Source: Clostridia bacterium (lineage in GTDB: Bacteria; Bacillota_A; Clostridia; Christensenellales; Aristaeellaceae). Taken from it: a stretch of 17,597 nt of DNA. Under the pieces are notes generated by a model. The model saw only the letters and a program-made list of their open reading frames with translations, searched no databases and was not told where the DNA came from. The stretch covers positions 1-17,597 of the forward strand of contig JAFQIF010000134.1 in the NCBI GenBank assembly GCA_017397695.1, given 5' to 3'. Position numbers and translations under genes: made by a program. Numbering within the stretch: position 1 is the stretch's first letter; the number at the start of each line of letters is the position of its first letter. This document shows, in pieces, positions 7,046-13,060 of this stretch.

Positions 7046-7242
7046 CGGAGAAGGAACTGAAGCCTGCTGCCGCCAGTGGCGGAAGAAGGCAGGCGGAACG
7101 TCGGGAATCGCAAGGGGCACCGGAGCCGAGCGCGTCCTGCGGACGCAATCAGCGAGGCGGAGTGTGGAGAATCGCAAGGAGCGATGGTACATCGCGACTA
7201 TGCGAGCTCTCCGGGTATGCCGCGACTATGCGAGTTCCCCGG
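7046..7242 (+). repeat. Repeat family A, copy A3 (rearranged)
   Basis: This copy begins with CGGAGAAGGAACTGAAGCC and contains a CCGCCA-G-TGGCGG hairpin (7070-7082), an internally repeated unit (AATCGCAAGG at about 7106 and 7170; CGCGACTATGCGAG at two places around 7193 and 7221), a GCGTCC-TGC-GGACGC hairpin (about 7132-7146) and a GCGATG-GTA-CATCGC hairpin (7181-7195). In copies A1 and A2 the last hairpin reads GCGGCA-GTA-TGCCGC, so three base pairs changed together. Three plus-strand frames stay open across this repeat; none has a credible start or composition. Confidence 0.85.
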
Positions 7243-7244
7243 AA

Positions 7245-7290
7245 ATTTGAGGGATAGTATCCCTCAAGCGGGTTTGGGCGGCAGCCCAAG
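7245..7290 (+). repeat. Repeat family B, copy B2, abutting an SD
   Basis: Only the hairpin half of family B is present, joined to the right end of repeat A3. Hairpin 1 is TTGAGGGA...TCCCTCAA (7247-7267) and hairpin 2 is TTGGGC (7274-7279), loop GGCA, GCCCAA (7284-7289). The second hairpin ends 13 nt before the preferred ATG at 7303 of the next gene. Confidence 0.85.
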
Positions 7291-7302
7291 ATGAGGGATA
7301 AG

Positions 7303-7536
7303 ATGATCGACAGGTTTCTCAAATACTCGCTGGAGCGGGAAAGAAAAATCTGCGCCGTACTGATGCAGGAAGGACAGATGATCAAAAAAAATCTGCTGGT
7401 GACAGCGATTGACGAAGACGGGCAGGGGTTCACGGCGAAATTACCCGGCAGAAAAAAAGAGATGCATATTCCCCTTGGCGACGTGCTTACCTGCGCGTAT
7501 GCGCGCGGGGATCAGGGAGAGCTGGAAAACCTATGA
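7303..7536 (+). CDS. Small conserved-looking protein upstream of cca, 77 aa
   Basis: The protein is compact and mostly predicted beta-strand (MIKKNLLVTAIDEDG, GFTAKLPGRKKEMHIPLGDVL) after an N-terminal helix (RFLKYSLERERKI). The pattern is reminiscent of the small WYL-like or SH3-like beta-barrel proteins of Clostridia, but I cannot assign a family. I prefer the ATG at 7303 over the in-frame ATG at 7291 because GAGGGA (7293-7298) would then be its ribosome binding site and because the spacing from hairpin 2 of repeat B2 equals that at the paralog 1 M42 gene. Its TGA overlaps the cca ATG (ATGA), so the two are translationally coupled. A link to tRNA or RNA metabolism is inferred only from this coupling. 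Confidence 0.7.
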   Translation: MIDRFLKYSLERERKICAVLMQEGQMIKKNLLVTAIDEDGQGFTAKLPGRKKEMHIPLGDVLTCAYARGDQGELENL

Positions 7537-8876
7537 ATCAGACAGAGACGATTCGCGCCATCGCCAGGCAGGTGCATGCGCTTGGCGGGCGTGCGCTGCT
7601 GGTGGGCGGCTGCGTGAGAGACGGGATTCTTGGCATTCCCTGCTACGATATCGACTGCGAGGTGCACGGCGTTGCGCCGGATATGCTGCGCAAACTGCTT
7701 GGAGGATTCGGTGAGATCGACGAGAGCGGCGCAGAATATGGTATTTATACCATCAGAGACGCGGGACTGGATATCGCCCTGCCGAGGAAGGAAACGCGCA
7801 CCGGCCCAGGCCATAAGGATTTTGCCGTGACGGTTGATCCTGATCTTTCGCCTGAGGCGGCTGCGGCACGGCGGGATTTTACGGTGAATGCGATCATGCG
7901 CGATGCGCTCACCGGCGAATATGTCGATCCCTTCGGCGGCATGGAGGATCTGCAAAACGGCATTCTGCGCGCCGTGCCGGGCGGACAGTTTGAGGAGGAT
8001 CCGCTGCGGGTGCTGCGCGGGGCGCAGTTTGCTGCAAGATTTCATCTCACGCCGGAGGAAGGTACAATTGAGAGCATGCGCTGCATGCCTGCAGAGAATC
8101 TCACCGCGGCGCGCGTTCTGGCTGAAACAAAAAAAGCGCTGCTGATGGCAGCCAGGCCGAGCGTATTTTTTGGCATACTGGAGCAGGCGGGAGCGCTGGA
8201 GCCATGGTTCAAGGAACTCTCCGCGCTGCGCAAAGCGCCGCAGAATCCGGTCTATCATCCGGAGGGCGACGCATTTGAGCATACGATGATGGTGCTCGAT
8301 GCGGCGGCTGAGATACGGGATCGGATGCATGATCCGCTGGCGTTTATGCTCGCAGCGCTCACGCATGATCTGGGCAAGGCTGTATCGACGAAGAAAAATG
8401 ATAAGGGCGCATGGGCTTCTATCGGCCATGAGCACACGGGCATACCGCTGTGCGCGGATATGCTCACAAGGCTGGGCGTTTCAAAGCAGGTGATTGCGTA
8501 TGTGCAGAACATGTGTGCGCTGCATATGCGCGTGCATACCTGCTACTACGGCAAGGCACGCATATCGCGCACGAATTTGCTCTTTGATGAATCCATCAAT
8601 CCGCGCGAGCTTGGCTGGCTGGTCGTGTGCGATTCCCGCGGGACGGGCAAGCCCAGAGGCCAGGCAGATAAGGAAGAGGCATTCATCTTTGACAGGATTG
8701 CGGCGTATGAGCGCGTAATCGCATCGGGAATGCCGGATGCAAAGCAGCTGATGGCGCTGGGGGTTGAAGCCGGACCGGAAATGAAGCAGGCGATCGCCAT
8801 GGCCCGCGAGCTTGTGCTCTGCGGCAGAAATCAAGACGATGCGGCCCGGGAGGCTGCAAAGAAATACAGAAAGTAA
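7533..8876 (+). CDS. cca: CCA tRNA nucleotidyltransferase with HD domain
   Basis: A 447-aa class II nucleotidyltransferase of the CCA-adding/poly(A) polymerase family. It would add or repair the 3' CCA of tRNAs in the cytosol. The head domain has LLVGGCVRDG (22-31), the catalytic pair YDIDCE (Asp39, Asp41), RRDFTVNAI (113-121) and the DPLRVLRGAQFAARF segment (156-170) that binds incoming nucleotide and tRNA. A C-terminal HD phosphohydrolase domain follows, with YHPEGDAFEHT (His242, His250) and THDLGK (His278, Asp279), as in E. coli-type bifunctional enzymes, which have 2',3'-cyclic phosphodiesterase and phosphatase activity. Length fits the family. The start is fixed by the ATGA overlap with the upstream gene and a GGGAGAG site. 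A strong terminator follows the stop. An A-adding-only enzyme or poly(A) polymerase cannot be excluded. Confidence 0.92.
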   Translation: MNQTETIRAIARQVHALGGRALLVGGCVRDGILGIPCYDIDCEVHGVAPDMLRKLLGGFGEIDESGAEYGIYTIRDAGLDIALPRKETRTGPGHKDFAVTVDPDLSPEAAAARRDFTVNAIMRDALTGEYVDPFGGMEDLQNGILRAVPGGQFEEDPLRVLRGAQFAARFHLTPEEGTIESMRCMPAENLTAARVLAETKKALLMAARPSVFFGILEQAGALEPWFKELSALRKAPQNPVYHPEGDAFEHTMMVLDAAAEIRDRMHDPLAFMLAALTHDLGKAVSTKKNDKGAWASIGHEHTGIPLCADMLTRLGVSKQVIAYVQNMCALHMRVHTCYYGKARISRTNLLFDESINPRELGWLVVCDSRGTGKPRGQADKEEAFIFDRIAAYERVIASGMPDAKQLMALGVEAGPEMKQAIAMARELVLCGRNQDDAAREAAKKYRK

Positions 8877-8907
8877 AAAACGTCCGCAGTATTTCTGCGG
8901 ACGTTTT
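8877..8907. terminator. Bidirectional intrinsic terminator
   Basis: AAAACGTCCGCAG (8877-8889), loop TATTT, CTGCGGACGTTTT (8895-8907): a perfect 13-bp stem with A-run and T-run arms. It begins immediately after the cca stop codon and ends 12 nt before the end of the converging minus-strand gene, so it can serve both. Confidence 0.93.
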
Positions 8908-8918
8908 GCAATATGCAG

Positions 8919-9176
8919 TTATTTTCTTTTTTTTATCGATCCTTTGAACGCATGCAGCGTGCGGAAGCCTCTGCGCGTGCGGATGTACTGAATCAGGCAG
9001 AGCAAGACCATGGCCACGGTCACCATGACGAGGACGTCTGTATGCTTGAAACCGATGAACGCGCAGATCAGCGTGATGACGGCGCTGGCGGCGGTAATGA
9101 CGGTGAGGCCAAGCGCATTCATCTTCTTACGCTGGATAAATGCGGCGAGCATCTTTTTGTTGAATTTCTTGGACAT
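8919..9176 (-). CDS. Small two-helix membrane protein, 85 aa
   Basis: Not recognised as a named family. The protein has a basic N-terminus (MSKKFNKK), two hydrophobic segments (about residues 22-42 and 47-64), and a basic tail ending in KGSIKKRK, so both ends are probably cytoplasmic. The ATG is preceded by AAGGAGG about 10 nt upstream. A TATAAT sequence lies about 110 bp upstream on the same strand, next to a pair of DnaA-box-like sites, so the gene may have its own promoter. It also follows lrgB on the same strand, but with a 167-bp gap. No function can be proposed from sequence. Confidence 0.7.
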   Translation of the reverse strand: MSKKFNKKMLAAFIQRKKMNALGLTVITAASAVITLICAFIGFKHTDVLVMVTVAMVLLCLIQYIRTRRGFRTLHAFKGSIKKRK

Positions 9177-9286
9177 GATGCGGGAGCCTCCTTGAACGGC
9201 GGAAATCGATTCCCCGTTATATTCTGCGGCGCTGAATAAAAACCTGCTAAGATCACGTTAAGAGGAAAATTTCGTCAGTGTATAAG

Positions 9287-9292
9287 ATTATA
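9287..9292 (-). promoter_or_regulatory. -10 box (TATAAT) upstream of the 85-aa membrane gene
   Basis: The minus strand reads TATAAT at 9292-9287. No good -35 hexamer is found 16-18 nt upstream; that position is occupied by the first DnaA-like box. If the promoter is real, it may depend on an activator or be controlled by whatever binds the box. Prediction only. Confidence 0.35.
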
Positions 9293-9306
9293 CGCCGACT
9301 GTATCG

Positions 9307-9339
9307 TTTATCCACAGTACTTGGAAAAATGTGGATAAA
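9307..9339. promoter_or_regulatory. Inverted pair of perfect DnaA-box sequences
   Basis: TTTATCCACA (9307-9316) and TGTGGATAAA (9330-9339) form a perfect 10-bp inverted repeat with a 13-nt spacer. Each contains the DnaA consensus TTATCCACA without mismatch (9308-9316 and 9338-9330). It lies between the lrgB stop and the 85-aa gene. No T-run follows it on the minus strand, so it does not look like an lrgAB terminator. Confidence 0.55.
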
Positions 9340-9343
9340 TGCA

Positions 9344-10036
9344 TTACAGCAGCACAGAGAACACGGACGCGCCGATCACCGTGAGCACGCCGGCGATGAC
9401 AATGGATAGGCCGCTCATTGCGCCCTCGATTTCACCCAGCTCCATGGCGCGCGTGGTGCCGATAGCATGGGAAGATGTGCCGATGGCGATGCCCTTTGCG
9501 ATGGGATCGGTGACGCGTAGCAGGCGGAACAGACCTTTGGCGATGATGCTGCCAAAGATACCGGTGAGGATGATGACGGCTACGGTGATGGAAGGATAAC
9601 CGCCTAATTCTTCGCTCACGCCCATGCCGATGGCGCTGGTAATGGACTTGGGCAGCAGCGTGACGTACGACGCATGATCAAGCCCGAAGAGCAGACTGAG
9701 CGCAAGAACACACACAAGGCTGGCAACGACGCCCGAGAGTACGCCCAGGAAGATGGCGAGCTTGTGCCGCCTGAGCAGCTCAATTTGCTCGTAGAGCGGA
9801 ACGGCGAGGCAGATGGTGGCTGGGGTGAGCAAATTGGAGATCAACTTTGCGCTCTGGTTGTAGGCGCTGTAATCGATGCCCAGCAGGCTGAGCAGCGCAA
9901 TCACGAGCGCCACGGCAATGAGGATGGGATTCATGACGGAAAGGCCGGTCTTCTGCCTGATCTTCATGCCAATCAAGTAGGCGGCAAGGGTTACAAACAC
10001 GCCGAAGAAGACCGACGAAGCGACAAACTCATGCAT
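9344..10036 (-). CDS. lrgB: LrgB/CidB family membrane protein
   Basis: A 230-aa integral membrane protein of the LrgB family, the partner of LrgA. It has about seven hydrophobic segments and the conserved core TPATICLAVPLYEQ (residues ~71-84) and LLPKSITSAIGMGVSEELGG (about 128-147), followed by GTSSHAIGTTRAMELGE near 188-204, which is diagnostic. LrgAB-type proteins were first described as modulators of murein hydrolase activity and lysis; related plant and bacterial members transport glycolate or pyruvate, so export of a small organic acid is possible. The ATG at 10036 follows AAAGGAGG; a longer open frame extends upstream to 10159 but has no family similarity in that part. The start lies 8 bp inside the 3' end of lrgA, so the pair is translationally coupled. 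Confidence 0.93.
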   Translation of the reverse strand: MHEFVASSVFFGVFVTLAAYLIGMKIRQKTGLSVMNPILIAVALVIALLSLLGIDYSAYNQSAKLISNLLTPATICLAVPLYEQIELLRRHKLAIFLGVLSGVVASLVCVLALSLLFGLDHASYVTLLPKSITSAIGMGVSEELGGYPSITVAVIILTGIFGSIIAKGLFRLLRVTDPIAKGIAIGTSSHAIGTTRAMELGEIEGAMSGLSIVIAGVLTVIGASVFSVLL

Positions 10037-10400
10037 GGCGATCCTCCTTTGAGGCCGCTTTGCGGCGGATGATGCGCTGGGTGACCACGCCGGACACGCC
10101 CATGACCACGGCGGTGGACACGGTGATGACCGCGATGTATGCCAGCAGATAGGGCGCAAGCAGAGAGAAGGAATCCATCAGTCCCGCTGTAGCGGGAACA
10201 AACATGACGGGCATCACGGCGAGCAGGAACGAGGATACGTGCTTAATGGATTCCACACGCAGCTTTCCGGAGAGCAGCAGGAACAGCAGAATGAGTATGC
10301 CGTAAATGCTGGATGGTATGGGCAGCGGAATCAAAAAGCTGATTGATTCACCCGCAAGCGCAATCAGCGCGATGATCATAAACTGTTTGAGATAGAGCAA
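10029..10400 (-). CDS. lrgA: LrgA/CidA family holin-like protein
   Basis: A 123-aa membrane protein with four hydrophobic segments (about residues 5-23, 28-44, 58-75 and 82-104) and the LrgA signature: GESISFLIPLPIPSSIYGILILLFLL near 17-42, then FLLAVMPVMFVPATAGLMD around 58-76. The start is TTG, preceded by AAGAGG at about 10 nt; starting at the later Met8 would remove the conserved beginning of helix 1. The protein is holin-like in topology and works with LrgB, which overlaps its 3' end. The promoter faces that of cysK across a short intergenic region. Two-component regulators (LytSR type) often control such operons, but none is in the window. Confidence 0.9.
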   Translation of the reverse strand: MLYLKQFMIIALIALAGESISFLIPLPIPSSIYGILILLFLLLSGKLRVESIKHVSSFLLAVMPVMFVPATAGLMDSFSLLAPYLLAYIAVITVSTAVVMGVSGVVTQRIIRRKAASKEDRHA

Positions 10401-10431
10401 GAAAACAACCTCTTTTCTTCAGGCTGGTTTT

Positions 10432-10460
10432 ATTGTATCACCGCGGGCGGCAAATCACAA
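10432..10460 (-). promoter_or_regulatory. Predicted lrgAB promoter
   Basis: On the minus strand, TTGTGA (10460-10455), a 17-nt spacer and TACAAT (10437-10432). The -35 element ends 5 bp from the -35 element of the divergent cysK promoter, so the two promoters share their upstream region. A CCGCGG palindrome (10441-10446) falls within the spacer. Confidence 0.6.
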
Positions 10461-10465
10461 CAAAG

Positions 10466-10494
10466 TTGACAGGCTATCGCGTGAGATTTATAAT
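10466..10494 (+). promoter_or_regulatory. Perfect consensus sigma-A promoter of cysK
   Basis: TTGACA (10466-10471), exactly 17 nt, TATAAT (10489-10494). Both hexamers match consensus completely, so strong constitutive-level transcription is expected unless repressed. Transcription would start near 10501, leaving a leader of about 30 nt that holds only the GGGGAGG ribosome binding site, so there is no room for a riboswitch. Confidence 0.9.
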
Positions 10495-10530
10495 TCATAG
10501 AAGAATATCATTCTCGGGGAGGATGAAAGC

Positions 10531-11463
10531 ATGGCAAACGTATATACATCCGCCGAGCAGCTCATCGGGCATACGCCGCTGATGGAAGCGGTACATATCC
10601 GGCAGGAGAAAGGCCTGAAGGCGAGGCTGCTGCTCAAGCTGGAAGGCTTCAATCCCGGCGGATCGAGCAAGGATCGTGTGGGCCTTGCTATGATCGACGA
10701 CGCGCACCGCAGGGGTATTTTGAAAAGCGGCAGCGTGATTATTGAACCGACAAGCGGCAACACAGGCATTGGGCTCTGCGTGGTTGCAGCTGCGCGGGGA
10801 TATCGGGCGATCATTGTCATGCCTGACAGCATGAGCATGGAGCGCAGGCTGCTGATGAAGGCATATGGCGCAGAATTGGTGCTCACCCCCGGCAGCGAGG
10901 GCATGAAGGGCGCAATTGCCAAGGCACAGGAACTGGCCAAAGAGATTCCGGGCAGCTTTATCCCCGGCCAGTTTGATAATCCGGCGAACCCGCAGGCGCA
11001 CTACCTGACCACCGGGCCTGAAATATGGGAAGACACGGACGGAGAGGTCGATCTCTTTGTAGCGGGCGTCGGCACGGGCGGTACGATTACCGGCACGGGC
11101 CGGTATCTGAAGGAACGAAAGCCGGGCGTGAAGATCGTTGGCGTGGAACCGGCTTCTTCGCCGCTTTTGACAAAGGGTGTTGCAGGTCCGCATGGATTGC
11201 AGGGCATCGGCGCGAACTTTGTGCCTGATGTGCTGGATCGCAGCGTAATCGATGAGATCATTGCTGTCAGCGATGAAGATGCGATGGCAGCGGGGCGCAG
11301 CATGGGCAGGCATGAGGGTGTGCTCATCGGCATATCGGGCGGCGCGTGCCTGCATGCGGCGATCAAGCTGGCGATGAGAGAAGAAAACGCGGGAAAGACG
11401 ATTGTGGCGCTGATGCCGGACGCGGGAGACAGATATCTGTCGACGGATTTGTATCAGGATTGA
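10531..11463 (+). CDS. cysK: Cysteine synthase (O-acetylserine sulfhydrylase)
   Basis: A 310-aa fold type II PLP enzyme that makes cysteine from O-acetylserine and sulfide in the cytosol. Visible features: the PLP lysine in NPGGSSKDR (Lys47), the substrate loop PTSGNTG (74-80), the phosphate-binding GTGGTITGTG near 186-195, and the C-terminal GISGG loop followed by MPDAGDRYLST. The residue before the PLP lysine is Ser instead of the usual Val, a mild variation. Length and motif order fit CysK; CysM or cystathionine beta-synthase-like activity cannot be fully excluded. The ATG has GGGGAGG upstream and the gene is driven by a perfect consensus promoter. Its TGA stop coincides with the first bases of repeat C2. 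It lies upstream of metY, which also uses sulfide. Confidence 0.93.
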   Translation: MANVYTSAEQLIGHTPLMEAVHIRQEKGLKARLLLKLEGFNPGGSSKDRVGLAMIDDAHRRGILKSGSVIIEPTSGNTGIGLCVVAAARGYRAIIVMPDSMSMERRLLMKAYGAELVLTPGSEGMKGAIAKAQELAKEIPGSFIPGQFDNPANPQAHYLTTGPEIWEDTDGEVDLFVAGVGTGGTITGTGRYLKERKPGVKIVGVEPASSPLLTKGVAGPHGLQGIGANFVPDVLDRSVIDEIIAVSDEDAMAAGRSMGRHEGVLIGISGGACLHAAIKLAMREENAGKTIVALMPDAGDRYLSTDLYQD

Positions 11464-11609
11464 TTTTTAGTGAGCGCAACAGGCTACGCGCTCCGCTGAG
11501 GCCATGAGGATCGGAGAGGGTTTCGATGCCCTCCCCGTACCCTCCTGGACCTCCCGTATTCCTCCCCGGACGACCAATGCCTTACGGCCCTGAACCCGGG
11601 GTTGTATCC
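11461..11609 (+). repeat. Repeat family C, copy C2, containing the cysK stop
   Basis: Homologous to 101-247. The shared left end TGATTTTTA starts exactly at the cysK stop codon. The GAGCGC-AACAGGCTAC-GCGCTC hairpin is conserved. The central hairpin here is GGAGAGGG pairing with CCCTCCCC (one A-C mismatch), compared with a pure G-run/C-run in copy C1. The right end is AACCCGGGGTTGTATCCG. Confidence 0.85.
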
Positions 11610-11614
11610 GAAAT

Positions 11615-11656
11615 AACGAAAATCATATTTTTTCGTTGGCAAACGAAGTTTGCCAA
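11615..11656. promoter_or_regulatory. Two abutting hairpins in the metY leader
   Basis: AACGAAAA (11615-11622) pairs with TTTTCGTT (11630-11637), and TTGGCAAAC (11636-11644) pairs with GTTTGCCAA (11648-11656) around a GAA loop. The two stems share bases 11636-11637. Neither is followed by a T-run downstream. Possible regulatory leader or end of a repeat; function unknown. Confidence 0.4.
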
Positions 11657-11673
11657 TGTTTAGTTGCTTCAAG

Positions 11674-11740
11674 CAGGCGCGAAGCGAAGAAGGGCGCAGG
11701 AACAACGTTCCTGACAGGGATTTGGGGACAGCATCCCCAA
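11674..11740 (+). repeat. Repeat family B, copy B4, abutting an SD
   Basis: Head GCGCGAAGCGAAGAAGGG, then hairpin 1 CAGGAAC...GTTCCTG (about 11697-11713) and hairpin 2 TTGGGGA (11722-11728), loop CAGCA, TCCCCAA (11734-11740). Hairpin sequences differ from B1 to B3 while pairing is kept. The last hairpin ends 14 nt before the metY ATG and one base before its AAAGGA site. Confidence 0.8.
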
Positions 11741-11754
11741 GAAAGGAATTCACG

Positions 11755-13038
11755 ATGAACAAGCCGTACCGTTTTGAGACCATGCAGCTCCACGTGGGCC
11801 AGGAGCAGGCGGATCCCGCGACCGGCGCACGCGCCGTGCCGATCTACCAGACCACGAGCTACGTATTTAACAGCGCCGCACATGCGACTGCGCTGTTCGA
11901 TCTGTCCGAGGAGGGCAATATCTATGGCCGCATGAATAATCCGACGCAGGATGTGCTTGAAAAGCGTATTGCTGCGCTGGAGGGCGGCGCGGCTGCGCTG
12001 GCCACGGCCAGCGGCGCAGCGGCTATCGCCTATGCGCTGCAGGCGCTGTGCAAGATGGGCGACCATATCGTTGCGCAGACGACGATCTACGGCGGCACGT
12101 ATAACTTCCTTGCGCATACCTTCGAAGAAAGCGGCGTGAAGACCACGTTTGTCAATGCACGCAATCCGCAGGAGGTTGAGGCCGCTATTCAGGAAAATAC
12201 CAAGTGTGTCTATCTGGAAACGCTGGGCAATCCCAACAGCGATATTCCGGATATCGACGCGATTGCCGAGATTGCACACCGCCACGGCCTGCCGCTGGTG
12301 ATTGACAATACATTCGGTACGCCCTACCTGATCCGGCCGATCAAGCATGGCGCGGACATCGTGGTGCATTCCGCAACCAAGTTTATCGGCGGCCACGGCA
12401 CGTCGCTGGGCGGCGTGATCGTCGATTCCGGCAAATTCGATTGGGCGGCAAGCGGCAAATTCCCGCAAATCTGCGAGCCAAACCCCAGCTACCATGGCGC
12501 GTCGTTCACAAAGGTGTACGGCGCGGCGGCATTCGCTGCGTATATCCGCTGCGTGCTGCTGCGTGATCTGGGTGCATGCATTTCCCCGTTCAATTGCTTC
12601 CTGCTGCTGCAGGGTCTGGAGACGCTGTCGCTGCGCCTGGAGCGCCACGCATACAACGCTGCGAAGGTTGTCCAGTTCTTAAGTAATCATCCCCAGGTGG
12701 AAAAGGTCAATCATCCTTCCCTGCCGGATCATCCGGACCATGCGCTGTATGAACGCTATTTCCCGTGTGGCGGTGCGTCGATCTTCACAATCGAGATCAA
12801 GGGCGGCCGCGCAGCGGCGCAGAAGTTCTGCGATAATCTCAAGCTCTTCTCTTTGCTGGCCAATGTGGCGGATATGAAGAGCCTGGTGATTCATCCGGCA
12901 ACGACCACACACGGCCAACTGACCGACGAGGAGCTTGCCCAGCAGAACATCACGCCCAGCACGATCAGGCTTTCGATCGGCTGTGAGCATATTGACGATA
13001 TCCTTGCGGATCTGGATCAGGCGCTGCGCGCGCTGTAA
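11755..13038 (+). CDS. metY: O-acetylhomoserine sulfhydrylase
   Basis: A 427-aa fold type I PLP enzyme of the Cys/Met metabolism family that makes homocysteine from O-acetylhomoserine and sulfide. Visible features: PIYQTTSYVF at 29-38, YGRMNNPT (57-64), ETLGNPNSDIPDI at 155-167, the cofactor Asp in VIDNTFGTP (Asp184), and the PLP lysine in HSATKFIGGHG (Lys209). Length and the long ICEPNPSYHG insertion are typical of MetY rather than the ~390-aa cystathionine gamma-synthases. The ATG at 11755 follows AAAGGA; the open frame extends upstream to 11650 through repeat B4, but that part shows no family similarity. The next gene begins 22 nt after the stop, so they are probably co-transcribed. Together with cysK it gives two direct sulfide-fixing steps. 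Confidence 0.94.
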   Translation: MNKPYRFETMQLHVGQEQADPATGARAVPIYQTTSYVFNSAAHATALFDLSEEGNIYGRMNNPTQDVLEKRIAALEGGAAALATASGAAAIAYALQALCKMGDHIVAQTTIYGGTYNFLAHTFEESGVKTTFVNARNPQEVEAAIQENTKCVYLETLGNPNSDIPDIDAIAEIAHRHGLPLVIDNTFGTPYLIRPIKHGADIVVHSATKFIGGHGTSLGGVIVDSGKFDWAASGKFPQICEPNPSYHGASFTKVYGAAAFAAYIRCVLLRDLGACISPFNCFLLLQGLETLSLRLERHAYNAAKVVQFLSNHPQVEKVNHPSLPDHPDHALYERYFPCGGASIFTIEIKGGRAAAQKFCDNLKLFSLLANVADMKSLVIHPATTTHGQLTDEELAQQNITPSTIRLSIGCEHIDDILADLDQALRAL

Positions 13039-13060
13039 GCGATAAAAAGGAGGAAACAGT

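Noticed and set aside
7036..7294. Three overlapping open frames after the GT-C-like gene
   Set aside because: They are a by-product of repeat A3, which lacks stop codons in several frames; all are Arg/Ser/Gly rich with no SD.
9307..9339. Replication origin
   Set aside because: Only two DnaA boxes, no dnaA/dnaN neighbours and no extended AT-rich region.
10037..10159. N-terminal extension of LrgB
   Set aside because: The 41 extra residues overlap lrgA in another frame, have no family similarity, and a good AAAGGAGG site precedes the ATG at 10036.
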